Assembly: GCA_016704145.1 (NCBI GenBank) | Contig: JADJAS010000007.1 | Location: 1,116,001-1,180,000 of the forward strand | Direction: 5' to 3' | DNA: 64,000 bases | Source: Rhodocyclaceae bacterium | GTDB taxonomy: Bacteria; Pseudomonadota; Gammaproteobacteria; Burkholderiales; Rhodocyclaceae | Part shown: positions 1-7,348 of the stretch, piece by piece | Layout: every line of letters begins with the position of its first letter | Numbering within the stretch: the stretch's first letter is position 1 | Made by a program: the position numbers and the translations under genes | Notes under the pieces: model-generated | The model's database searches: none | What the model saw: only the letters and a program-made list of their open reading frames with translations | Told to the model about the DNA's origin: nothing

Positions 1-1
1 C

Positions 2-295
2 CAGCGCTTCTTCGAGATCGACGGCCGGCGCTACTGCCATCTGATCGACCCGCGCACGGGGCGACCGAGCACCGGCACGCAGGCGGTATCGGTGCTGATT
101 CCGGCCGGCTTCGACGGCGGCCGGGCGGGCACCTGGTCCGACGTCGCCAGCAAGCCGCTGTTCATCGCCGGCGACGATTGGCGCGGCCTGGCCGAACGCC
201 TGGGCATCGACCACGTGCTGCGTGTCGGCGCCGACGGCCAGGTCGAGCTGACCGACGCCATGCGCGCGCGCGTCAAGCTAGAATCCCGACCATGA
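2..295 (+). CDS. apbE: ApbE-family FAD:protein FMN transferase, 3' end only
   Basis: Only the last 97 codons are in the window, and the frame is open from the left edge. The visible part carries HLIDPRTGRPSTG, the conserved ApbE block near the flavin and Mg binding site, followed by a W-S-D-V-A-S-K-P segment that corresponds to the family's late TWSTAL-like region. ApbE enzymes attach FMN from FAD to periplasmic flavoproteins such as NqrC and RnfG. The TGA overlaps the ATG of the next gene (ATGA), so translation is probably coupled to the PTS genes. The N-terminus and any lipoprotein signal lie outside the window. Confidence 0.75.
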   Translation, partial: QRFFEIDGRRYCHLIDPRTGRPSTGTQAVSVLIPAGFDGGRAGTWSDVASKPLFIAGDDWRGLAERLGIDHVLRVGADGQVELTDAMRARVKLESRP

Positions 296-678
296 TCGGC
301 ATCTTCCTCGTCACCCACGCGACATATGGCGAATCCCTGATCCAGTGCGCCTGCCACGTGCTCAACAAGCGGCCGCCGCAGATCGCCCAGATCGGCATTG
401 CCGCCCAAGACGACCCGCTCGACGCCCTGCCGATGGCGCAACAGCTCCTCAGGCTGGTGGACAGCGGCAAGGGCGTGCTGATCATGACCGACATCTTCGG
501 CGCCACCCCCGCCAACCTGGCGACCAAGCTGCTCAAGCCGGGCCGCGTCGAGGGCATCGCCGGCGTCAACCTGCCCATGCTGGTGCGGGCGCTGACCTAC
601 CGCGACCGCGACATGGAAACGCTGATCGCCAAGGCGGTCGCCGGCGGCCGCGACGGCGTGCTGCACATGATTCCCTGA
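292..678 (+). CDS. PTS EIIA component, mannose/fructose (AgaF/ManX) type
   Basis: This 128-aa protein has the size of a free-standing EIIA(Man) domain. His9 in the THATYGE segment matches the phosphorylated histidine of the family, and DIFGATPANL at about residues 66-75 is the second conserved block. The ATG overlaps the upstream stop codon. HPr and enzyme I follow directly, and no EIIB or EIIC permease is present. Such a set is typical of betaproteobacterial PTS chains that act as a regulatory phosphorelay instead of importing sugar. The regulatory role is inferred from the missing permease and cannot be read from the sequence. Confidence 0.9.
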   Translation: MIGIFLVTHATYGESLIQCACHVLNKRPPQIAQIGIAAQDDPLDALPMAQQLLRLVDSGKGVLIMTDIFGATPANLATKLLKPGRVEGIAGVNLPMLVRALTYRDRDMETLIAKAVAGGRDGVLHMIP

Positions 679-688
679 AAGCGAGACC

Positions 689-958
689 ATGCCCCGGGCC
701 GAAGCCGAAATCGTCAACAAGCTGGGGCTGCATGCGCGCGCCTCGGCCAAGCTCACGCAGCTGGCCGGCAGCTATCCCTGCGAAGTCTGGATGGAGCGCA
801 ACGGCCGTCGCATCAACGCCAAGAGCATCATGGGCGTCATGATGCTGGCCGCCGGCAAGGGCTCGACGCTCATCGTCGATTGTGACGGCGAACGGGCCGA
901 CGAGGCGCTGGCTGCCTTGCTCAAGCTGATCGCCGACCGCTTCGGAGAACAGGAGTGA
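689..958 (+). CDS. ptsH: Phosphocarrier protein HPr
   Basis: The 89-aa HPr carries LGLHARAS with His15, the residue phosphorylated by enzyme I. Ser46 is present in the KSIMGVMML segment, the site that HPr kinase modifies in species that have HprK. HPr passes phosphate from enzyme I to EIIA, here presumably the EIIA(Man) encoded 10 bp upstream. The stop TGA overlaps the GTG start of ptsI by three bases, which indicates translational coupling. The length is normal for the family. Confidence 0.95.
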   Translation: MPRAEAEIVNKLGLHARASAKLTQLAGSYPCEVWMERNGRRINAKSIMGVMMLAAGKGSTLIVDCDGERADEALAALLKLIADRFGEQE

Positions 959-2688
959 CTTTTTCCCTGCACGGCCTGGCGGTTTCCTCGGGTATCGCCA
1001 TCGGCCGTGCTCACCTGGTGTCGCACGCCACGCTGGAAGTCGCCCACTACAAGGTGCGCGACAAGGAAATCGCCACCGAAGTCGAACGCTTCGACGCCGC
1101 CGTCGCCGCCGTCCGCGCCGAGCTGGAATCCCTGAAGAGCGAGGCTTCGGCGCCCGGCACGCCCTCCGAAGTGGCGGCCTTCGTCGACATCCACGCCATG
1201 ATCCTCGCCGACCCGATGCTGACCGAACAGCCGCGCGAGCTGATCCGCGAGCGCCGCTGCAACGCCGAATGGGCGCTGGTGCAGCAGATGGAACAGCTGG
1301 TCGAGCAGTTCGACGAAATCGAGGATGCCTACCTGCGCGAGCGCAAGCACGACGTGGTGCAGGTGGTCGAGCGGGTGCTGAAGGCGCTGATGGGCAAGGC
1401 GCGCAAGGTGGCCAAGCGCGGCAGGGACGAAGACCTGATCGTCGTCGCCCACGACCTGTCGCCGGCGGACACCATCCAGTTCAAGACCCTCAAGATCGGC
1501 GGCTTCGTCACCGACCTCGGCGGCGCCACTTCGCACACCGCCATCGTCGCCCGCAGCCTGGCCATCCCCGCCGTGGTCGGCCTGCACCACGCGCGGCCGC
1601 TGGTGCGCGAGGACGACCTGGTGATCGTCGACGGCAGCCGCGGCGTGCTGATCGTCGAGCCCGACGCGCGCGTGTTGGAGGAATACCGCCTCAGGAAGAG
1701 CGAGCTGGAGCTGGAGCGCTCCAAGCTCAAGCGCCTGAAGAACGCGCGCTCGGCCACGCTCGACGGCGAGGAGGTGGCGCTCTACGCCAACATCGAACTG
1801 CCGCAGGACATCGAGCAGGTCAAGGAAGTTGGCGCCGACGGCATCGGCCTGTTCCGCACCGAGTTCCTGTTCATGAATCGCGACGAACTGCCCGGCGAGG
1901 ACGAACAGTACGAGGCCTACAAGTCGGTGGCGAAGGCCATGGCCGGCCGGCCGGTGACCATCCGCACCCTCGACCTCGGCGCCGACAAGGAGGCGCGGGC
2001 GCTGGCCGGCAGCGAGCGGCAGTCCACCAATCCGGCGCTCGGCCTGCGCGCCATCCGCTACTGTCTGGCCGAGCCGCAGATCTTCCTCACCCAGCTGCGC
2101 GCCATCCTGCGCGCCGCGCACCACGGCAACATCCGCATCCTGATTCCCATGCTCGCGCATGTCGCCGAAATCGAGCAGACGCTGGCGATGATCGCGCAGG
2201 CCAAGGCCCAGCTGCGCACCACGCGCCACAAGTTCGACGAGAACATCCGCGTCGGCGGCATGATCGAGATCCCGGCGGCGGCGCTGGCGCTCGGGCCCTT
2301 CGTCAAGCGCCTGCATTTCCTGTCGCTGGGCACCAACGATCTCATCCAGTACACCCTGGCCATCGACCGCTCCGACGAAGCCGTCGCGCATCTCTACGAT
2401 CCGCTGCATCCGGCGGTGCTGCGGCTGATCCACCAGACCATCGCCGCCGGCGCGCGCGCCGAGATTCCCGTCGCCGTCTGCGGCGAAATGGCCGGCGACC
2501 CGGCCATGACGCGGCTGCTGATCGGCCTCGGCCTGCGCCAGTTCTCCATGCACCCGTCGCTGATCCTCGAGGTCAAGCAGCAGGTCGTCACCGCCGACGC
2601 CGAAATGCTGGCCATGAAAGTCGGCCGCCTGCTCCGCTTCGAGGAACCCGACCGCCTGCGCGAGCACGTCGAGAAGTTGAACGGCTGA
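955..2688 (+). CDS. ptsI: PTS enzyme I (phosphoenolpyruvate-protein phosphotransferase)
   Basis: The 577-aa protein starts with GTG inside the ptsH stop codon. It has the enzyme I layout: an N-terminal HPr-binding and phosphohistidine domain with GGATSHTAIVARS (His194 in this numbering), then a C-terminal PEP-binding barrel with FRTEFLFM and the conserved GTNDLIQY and CGEMAGDP segments. It takes phosphate from PEP and charges HPr. It is the last gene of the apbE-EIIA-ptsH-ptsI run. A hairpin about 40 bp downstream may mark the transcript end. Length and motifs are complete. Confidence 0.96.
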   Translation: MTFSLHGLAVSSGIAIGRAHLVSHATLEVAHYKVRDKEIATEVERFDAAVAAVRAELESLKSEASAPGTPSEVAAFVDIHAMILADPMLTEQPRELIRERRCNAEWALVQQMEQLVEQFDEIEDAYLRERKHDVVQVVERVLKALMGKARKVAKRGRDEDLIVVAHDLSPADTIQFKTLKIGGFVTDLGGATSHTAIVARSLAIPAVVGLHHARPLVREDDLVIVDGSRGVLIVEPDARVLEEYRLRKSELELERSKLKRLKNARSATLDGEEVALYANIELPQDIEQVKEVGADGIGLFRTEFLFMNRDELPGEDEQYEAYKSVAKAMAGRPVTIRTLDLGADKEARALAGSERQSTNPALGLRAIRYCLAEPQIFLTQLRAILRAAHHGNIRILIPMLAHVAEIEQTLAMIAQAKAQLRTTRHKFDENIRVGGMIEIPAAALALGPFVKRLHFLSLGTNDLIQYTLAIDRSDEAVAHLYDPLHPAVLRLIHQTIAAGARAEIPVAVCGEMAGDPAMTRLLIGLGLRQFSMHPSLILEVKQQVVTADAEMLAMKVGRLLRFEEPDRLREHVEKLNG

Positions 2689-2727
2689 CAATCCTAAAGC
2701 GTCACCTCAGGACTTACTGCTTGCGAA

Positions 2728-2747
2728 GGCTCGACGATGGTCGAGCC
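2728..2747 (+). terminator. Hairpin downstream of ptsI, possible weak terminator
   Basis: GGCTCGAC and GTCGAGCC form a perfect 8-bp stem around a GATG loop, 40 bp after the ptsI stop. No T-run follows. The next bases are the AAAGTCAG block of the dispersed motif. It may end or stabilise the pts transcript, but without a U-tract intrinsic termination is uncertain. Confidence 0.4.
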
Positions 2748-2770
2748 AAAGTCAGTCGTCGTGGTACGCC
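2748..2770 (+). repeat. 23-bp dispersed motif, copy 1
   Basis: AAAGTCAG, centre TCGTCGTGGTA, then CGCC. Intergenic, adjoining the hairpin at 2728-2747. Confidence 0.8.
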
Positions 2771-3195
2771 AGACTATGCCGAAGTCCGCGTTCGGCCAGA
2801 ACCGATCCACAAATCACGCTCGGCGCACATCCTCACATCCATGGCCAACGACTGTGGCAACTTGACGGGATTTGGGGCAAATCCTGACGCGGTTGCGGCG
2901 CCTGTCTATGACTCGTTCTCCGACCGATGGCTTCTATTACTTTCGATCAATTGACCGTCAAGAGTGAGGTGAGTATTCTTCGGTCATATTGACGAGAAGC
3001 CGTGGACGAACCGGGTCAGCGGTTTCAACACTACAAGAAATGGCCCGACACACTCGACAGAGGGTCGGCACGGGTATCGCAAGGAGAGGAATTGCATGTG
3101 TAAGGAGCAAGTGGGACGTACGGGTGCGTTTCCCGTGCCCAACATGGCTGACATCGAAGGCAAAGCACACGATCAAGCACCACAAGATCGCGTAA

Positions 3196-4396
3196 CCCGG
3201 TGGTCAGAGCTATACCTTCGTCGCCCAATACGCGCTCAGCGTCGCCAAGGCCGGAACCGGCACGGGAACGGTAACCAGCAGCCCCACCGGCATCAACTGC
3301 GGCGCCAGCTTCCCCACCAACAGCACCGTCACGCTCACCGCCACGCCAGGCGTCGGCGCCAGCTTCGGCCACTGGGGCGGCAGCTGCGCCGGCAGCGCCC
3401 CGACCTGCACCCTGACGCTGGATGCTGCCCGTGCTGCCGAGGCCGTCTTCGCCGCGCCAGCCACCACCACCTACCAATACGACGCCAATGGCAACCTCAC
3501 CACCAGCCACACGGTCGATGGCCTGGGCAATGTCACCAGTCTCGCCAGTCCCGACACCGGCACCACGACCCTGACTTACGACGAGGCGGGGAATCTCAAG
3601 ACCCGTCTCGACGCCCGCGGCAAGCTGGCGACGTATGGCTACGATGCCTTGAACCGGCTCACCTCGGCGAGTTACGGCGACCAGACCGTCAGTTATGTCT
3701 GGGATGCCTGCGCCAACGGCCTCGGCCGGTTGTGCCAGGTCATCGACGCTTCGGGCGGCACTGCCTTCGCCTACGATGTCCACGGCCGGGTGACGGGCAG
3801 GACCCAGACCATCGGCGCCGTCAGTCTCGTCACCGCCTACGCCTACAACAGTGCCGGCCAGCGGATCGGCATGACCACCCCGTCCGGCCAGGTCATCGCC
3901 CATGCGTGGGCCAACGGCCGGGTCAGCGCCCTGCGCGTCAATGGCGCCCTGCTCCTCGCCGATATCACGTACGAGCCTTTCGGCCCCATCATGGGCTGGA
4001 CCTGGGGCAATGGCCAGACCGTCAGCCGCGACCACGATCTGGCCGGGCGCACCCGTAGCGTCACCCTGGGCACCGATCCGGTCAACGGTAATGCCGACCG
4101 CCGCGATTTCGCTTACGACGCCGCCGGTCGCGTCCGTTCGGTGCTCGCCGCTGTCGATGCCAGTCTCAATCTGTGGTTCACCCTCGACGGCCTGGACCGG
4201 TTGATCGGCGCCCAGCGCGCCAATCCGGCCGCAAGCACGCTGGCCTTCGCTTATGACCTCTCGGGCAACCGCACGGGCAAGACCCTCAATGGCGCCACGA
4301 CCACTTACACGATGGCCACGACCAGCAACCGTCTGACGAGTCTTGCCGGGGCGGAGACCCGGAGCTTCGCTTACGACAGTGCCGGCAACCAGACCA
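3196..4396 (+). pseudogene. Rhs/YD-repeat protein remnant with a bacterial-repeat domain
   Basis: One frame stays open but has no start codon, as a TAA lies just before it. It begins with a Bacterial_repeat/InlB-like module (FGHWGGSCAG, then PTCTLTLD), followed by many YD repeats such as YQYDANGNLTTSHTVDGLGN, YDEAGNLKTRLD, YDALNRLTS and YDSAGNQTSGL. Intact Rhs proteins run to well over a thousand residues and end in a variable toxin. Here both ends are missing. At about 4396-4400 the sequence changes abruptly into a primase-like protein in another frame, which marks a recombination or deletion junction. A second, shorter Rhs scrap at 6692-6772 repeats part of the same sequence. Confidence 0.8.
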
Positions 4397-4777
4397 GTGG
4401 CCTTCGACGCCGACGACGCCCGGCTGCTTGCGGACACGGTGGCCTACTATCACGAGCGCTTGAAGCAATCCCCGGAAGCCTTGGCCTACCTGGAGAAGCG
4501 CGGCATTGCCGGCGCCGCGCGGGACGAGGCTATCGCGCATTTCCGCCTGGGCGTGTCCGACCGCAGCCTCGGTCTACGCCTGCCCGAGAAGAATCGCAAG
4601 GCCGGCGGCGAGATTCGCGCCCGCTTGCAGAAGGTCGGTCTATACCGCGAGAGCGGCCACGAACACTTCGCCGGCAGCCTGATGGTGCCGATCTTCGACG
4701 AGGCAGGCCACGTCGTCGAACTCTACGGCCGCAAGCTCCTGGACAACCTGCGCGCCGGTACGCCCAAGCACCTGTAG
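4397..4777 (+). pseudogene. Fragment of a DnaG-like primase (Toprim_N region)
   Basis: In the second frame, AFDADDARLLADTVAYYHER starts a clear match to the region that joins the CHC2 zinc finger to the Toprim core of DnaG-type primases. Further on it has YLEKRGI, ARDEAIAHFRLGVSD and GSLMVPIFDEAGHVVELYGR. The N-terminal zinc finger is missing because the sequence is fused to the Rhs remnant, and a TAG cuts the protein at PKHL before the Toprim catalytic residues. About 126 codons remain. In mobile elements such primases often neighbour a XerC-like recombinase, as here. Probably non-functional. Confidence 0.7.
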
Positions 4778-5480
4778 CCGACGGCGACCAAGCCGCCCGG
4801 CCCGCCGCATCGGCCTACGGATGCGCTGTCGCACAACCGCCTGACCCGCTACATGGACGAGCACTTCGAGTGGATGAAGGTCAGCGGCTACAGCCTCGAC
4901 ACCATCCGCGCCCGGCGCATCGCCATCCGCCGCTTCATTGCCTGGGCCGACGAGCGCGGCATCGACGACCCGCGCGAAGTCACGAAACCGATGCTGGAGC
5001 GCTACCAGCGGCACCTGTTCTACTACCGCAAGGAGGACGGCACGCCGCTGACCCTGGGCACGCAGTTGGGCTGCCTGGCGCCGCTCAAGACCTGGTTCAA
5101 GTGGATGAGCCGCGAGCACCACATCCTCGCCAACCCGGCGGCGGACATCGATCTGCCCCGGCAGCCCAAGCGCCTGCCGCGCTCGGTGCCGAGCGTGCAG
5201 GAGGTCGAGGCGATCCTCGCCGAGGCCGAGCCCACGACGCCCCAGGGCCTGCGCGATCGGGCCTTGCTGGAAACGCTCTATGCGACCGGCTTGCGGCGCA
5301 TGGAGATCGTCGGCGTGTCGATCTACGACGCGGATCTGGCGCGCGGCCTGCTCTGGGTGCGGCACGGCAAGGGCGGACGCGAGCGCGTGGTGCCGCTGGG
5401 CGAGCGGGCCGGCGCCTGGCTGGCCAAGTATCTGACGGAGGCGCGGCCGGAACTGACGGTCGTCGACAGCGAGGCGCTGT
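4778..5480 (+). pseudogene. Truncated XerC-like tyrosine recombinase
   Basis: It follows the primase stop codon in the same frame. ATG 4853 is the first plausible start. The fragment has the SAM-like DNA-binding domain (SGYSLDTIRARRIAIRRFIA) and the start of the catalytic domain, with the first catalytic arginine in LYATGLRRMEI and the catalytic lysine in HGKGGRERVVPL. The sequence departs from the family after about 5475, so the HxxR box and tyrosine nucleophile are absent. It cannot be active alone. Together with the primase fragment it represents the decayed core of a mobile element. Confidence 0.75.
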
Positions 5481-5510
5481 TGGGTGCAGCTACTGAAAGA
5501 GACGCAATAG
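5481..5510 (+). pseudogene. Possible nine-codon tail of a lost polymorphic toxin
   Basis: From the junction after the XerC fragment, one frame reads W-V-Q-L-L-K-E-T-Q and then TAG, and the next gene's ATG begins one base later. This spacing and ending resemble the 3' end of an Rhs or similar toxin gene next to its immunity gene. It is an interpretation of a very short piece. Confidence 0.25.
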
Positions 5511-5511
5511 G

Positions 5512-5739
5512 ATGGACAAGGATGTCGCCATTAGAGTGTGCAAGCTTGCCGACGAACTCCTCGGCAAGGCTGCGGAGTTGCTCGACGTGATTAACAGTTC
5601 ATGTGCTCAGGAGGAACGAGGCAAGTTTCACTCGGCACTTGGAACGGTAATTGGTGAGGTGGACTTGGAAATTCTCGAACCTATTTACAAGCAGTTCCCT
5701 GATCTGCGTCCGCCTGACATAGAAGAAATCAAGGACTGA
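5512..5739 (+). CDS. Small acidic protein, possible polymorphic-toxin immunity protein
   Basis: The 75-aa protein is acidic at both ends (MDKDVA at the start, PPDIEEIKD at the end) and is predicted helical, with the segment IGEVDLEILEPIYKQFPDL. It has visibly lower GC than its neighbours, which suggests acquired DNA. It sits just after the Rhs, primase and XerC fragments. The pattern of a G-E-x-x-x-E-I-x-x-P-x-Y-x-x-x-P-D-L motif plus location at the end of an Rhs region suggests an orphan immunity protein. No toxin remains beside it. The function is an inference, and the gene itself looks intact. Confidence 0.55.
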   Translation: MDKDVAIRVCKLADELLGKAAELLDVINSSCAQEERGKFHSALGTVIGEVDLEILEPIYKQFPDLRPPDIEEIKD

Positions 5740-5750
5740 AAACCTCTCCC

Positions 5751-5767
5751 ACCCGCCTTTGGCGGGT
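5751..5767 (+). terminator. Hairpin after the small immunity-like gene
   Basis: ACCCGCC-TTT-GGCGGGT forms a 7-bp GC-rich stem with a 3-base loop, 12 bp after the stop codon. No T-run follows. It could end transcription from the left or simply separate the two oppositely oriented genes. Confidence 0.5.
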
Positions 5768-5834
5768 AGCTGCTAAAGATCGAAGGGCCGCTGATCGCTG
5801 CCCTTCGTGCGGTTGGTGATAGTCGTCGAGTCGG

Positions 5835-6035
5835 CTACCTTGCCATCTCGATGAGTTCGATATCCTTCTTGAGCATGTCGTTGACCAGGTCGGCGAGCTC
5901 GACGCCCTTGGCGTCGGCCTTGGCGGCGAGATAGTCCTGCACCTTCTCGTCGAGATAGACCGGAAGCCGGAAGGTAGCGCTCTCGCGGTAAAACTTGCCG
6001 CGCACGCCCTTGCTGAAATCGTAATGGTCCTTCAT
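5835..6035 (-). CDS. BrnA-type antitoxin (CopG/ribbon-helix-helix-like)
   Basis: The 66-aa protein reads ATFRLPVYLDEKVQDYLAAK in its middle, an RHH-like beta strand followed by helices, and ends in a charged helix (DLVNDMLKKDIELIEMAR). It lies 17 bp downstream of a BrnT-type toxin gene on the same strand, the usual toxin-first order for brnTA. In such pairs the antitoxin binds the RNase and represses the operon. Family assignment rests mainly on size and partnership. Confidence 0.7.
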   Translation of the reverse strand: MKDHYDFSKGVRGKFYRESATFRLPVYLDEKVQDYLAAKADAKGVELADLVNDMLKKDIELIEMAR

Positions 6036-6052
6036 CGCGTCACCCTTGGCCG

Positions 6053-6352
6053 CTAGCGCGGCGCCTGTTCATAGTCACACACTTCCGCCGGATCGGCGCG
6101 GCGCGCCGAAATGATGCGGATATGCAATTCCGTGCTGCTCGTTTCCTCGCTGGTGTGCACCACCACCAGCACCTGCCGGTTCTGCGCACGTCCGAGCGTC
6201 ACCCAACGGTCCTCGTCGTCGCTGTGATCCTCGTCGAAGATCGTCAGCGCCAGGGCATCCCTAAAAACCGACGTGGCCAAGCGGAACGATACTCCATGCT
6301 TGGCCAGATTGGTCCGCGCCTTCTTCGGATCCCAGTCGAAATCGACGAACAT
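6053..6352 (-). CDS. brnT: BrnT-family ribonuclease toxin
   Basis: The 99-aa protein begins MFVDFDWDPKKARTNLAKHG, the hallmark N-terminus of BrnT (F-x-W-D-x-x-K-x-x-x-N-x-x-K-H-G-V-S-F). It continues with FRDALALTIFDEDHSDDEDRW, VVVHTS and IRIISAR, which are the conserved strand segments. A longer frame exists upstream, but ATG 6352 matches the family start. The antitoxin gene follows after 17 bp. Type II toxin-antitoxin modules of this kind are common on islands, in keeping with the Rhs and recombinase debris around it. Confidence 0.85.
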   Translation of the reverse strand: MFVDFDWDPKKARTNLAKHGVSFRLATSVFRDALALTIFDEDHSDDEDRWVTLGRAQNRQVLVVVHTSEETSSTELHIRIISARRADPAEVCDYEQAPR

Positions 6353-6462
6353 TAGCGAACCGCCGCGGTTTGCGCCCGGTCGTCTGGCAACGGTGTCGGG
6401 ACGGTCGTGGTCATCGCAATTCGGAGAGCAATCATCGGCGACAAGTCTATCACCGCCCACCA

Positions 6463-6484
6463 TCGGCTATCATGGGCCGATGCC
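6463..6484 (+). repeat. Imperfect direct repeat, left copy
   Basis: This 22-bp copy begins TCGGCTATCATGGGCCGATG. It matches 6769-6790 at 19 of 22 positions. CATCGGC and GCCGATG arms give it dyad symmetry. Confidence 0.5.
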
Positions 6485-6567
6485 GCCAGCATCGCCACCG
6501 ACACCCACACCGAGCGGAGACACGCGCACAGTCCCGGCCAGACTAGGCGCCGCTGTCGTTCCCCATC

Positions 6568-6590
6568 GGCGTCCCGCCATGACTGACTTT
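6568..6590 (-). repeat. 23-bp dispersed motif, copy 2
   Basis: On the minus strand: AAAGTCAG, centre TCATGGCGGGA, CGCC. It lies in gene-free DNA of the island edge. Confidence 0.85.
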
Positions 6591-6691
6591 CGCGCCGCCG
6601 CCGCTGCCGATCCTGCCCGCAAGCCGCTGCGCGGCCACAAGACCCACCTACGGACCAAGGTGTGGAACGCGGTGCAGCAGCCCCGCGTCGC

Positions 6692-6772
6692 GGCAACCTC
6701 AAGACCCGTCTCGATGCCCGCGACAAGCTCGCCAGCTACGCCTACGACGAACAGGGACGGCTCACTGGTCGG
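6692..6772 (+). pseudogene. Short Rhs/YD-repeat remnant
   Basis: The frame reads GNLKTRLDARDKLASYAYDE and then QGRLTG, one YD repeat. At the DNA level it repeats about 40 bases of the larger Rhs remnant near 3591-3635 with few changes. The two scraps bracket the primase, XerC, immunity-like and toxin-antitoxin genes. Confidence 0.7.
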
Positions 6773-6790
6773 CTACCATCGGCCGATGGC
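6769..6790 (+). repeat. Imperfect direct repeat, right copy
   Basis: This 22-bp copy begins TCGGCTACCATCGGCCGATG. It contains the 12-bp palindrome CATCGGCCGATG. Partner of 6463-6484. Confidence 0.5.
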
Positions 6791-6844
6791 GCTTTGACCG
6801 TCTGGCAGAATGATCGCCCGGCCCCGCCATTGCCCAGCCTGTCC

Positions 6845-7348
6845 ATGCTCGTGAGATTCCTGTTTTTCGCCCTTTGCATCGCTTGTTCGGCCACCGTTCA
6901 CGCCGACCGCCCGGCGGAGTTGCCCGATGCCGCGCCCCTGTTCGCCGCCACGGTCTGGGACATGCACGACCGGTCGTTCGATCTGGCCACGCTGCGCGGC
7001 AAGCCGCTGGTGGTCAATTTCTGGGCGCGCTGGTGCGGGCCGTGCCGCGTCGAGATCCCGCATTTCGCGCAGGCGCGGCGCAAGTTCAAGGAGAAGGGCC
7101 TGGCGGTGGTCGGCATCGGCCTGGAGGACAAGGTCGACACGGTGCGCGAATTCGCCCGGGCCTACGAGATGGATTACACGGTGCTGCTCGCCAAGGACCA
7201 GGGCGTGCCGCTGCTGCGCGCGCTGGGCAACGCCAAGGCCGGCCTGCCCTTCACGCTGGTCATCGACGCCAGCGGGCGGGTGGTGGCGACGAAGCTCGGC
7301 CTGATGAGCGCCGCCGAACTCGACGGCGCCATCGCCCGGCTGTTCTGA
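6845..7348 (+). CDS. TlpA/ResA-like periplasmic thioredoxin
   Basis: The 167-aa protein starts MLVRFLFFALCIACSATVHA, a signal peptide. The thioredoxin-fold domain follows, with the active site W-C-G-P-C at residues 63-67 in FWARWCGPCRVEIPHF. LPFTLVIDASGRVV is the cis-proline strand region. Members reduce disulfides or haem-binding cysteines outside the cytoplasm. The stop TGA shares its last base with the next ATG, coupling it to a flavocytochrome-like gene, so its substrate may be that redox enzyme. ATG 6845 is chosen because the frame upstream is Rhs debris. Confidence 0.9.
   Translation: MLVRFLFFALCIACSATVHADRPAELPDAAPLFAATVWDMHDRSFDLATLRGKPLVVNFWARWCGPCRVEIPHFAQARRKFKEKGLAVVGIGLEDKVDTVREFARAYEMDYTVLLAKDQGVPLLRALGNAKAGLPFTLVIDASGRVVATKLGLMSAAELDGAIARLF

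Larger units (their letters stand above)
2689..3195. other. Gene-poor stretch between ptsI and Rhs remnant
   Basis: About 500 bp without a convincing gene. It holds an 8-bp-stem hairpin (2728-2747) that directly abuts one copy of the 23-bp dispersed motif (2748-2770). The open frames are short and show no family I recognise. An in-frame TAA at 3193-3195 precedes the Rhs-like sequence, so no start codon for the Rhs gene is visible here. The stretch looks like the edge of the accessory island. Confidence 0.5.
6353..6844. other. Island edge without an intact gene
   Basis: About 490 bp upstream of tlpA-like 6845. It contains one copy of the dispersed motif (6568-6590), a short Rhs remnant (6692-6772), and an imperfect 22-bp direct repeat at 6463-6484 and 6769-6790, each centred on a small palindrome. 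The frame running into the TlpA-like gene reads Rhs sequence, so the present upstream region of that gene is a recombination scar. Confidence 0.6.

Noticed and set aside
772..2691. Long minus-strand frame opposite ptsI
   Set aside because: The plus strand is a complete enzyme I. The minus frame has no recognisable motif and follows codon-mirror composition.
3649..5496. A single 615-codon frame running through the Rhs and primase/XerC remnants
   Set aside because: After about 4396 this frame is out of phase with the primase and recombinase sequences, which read well in another frame. The fused frame is accidental.
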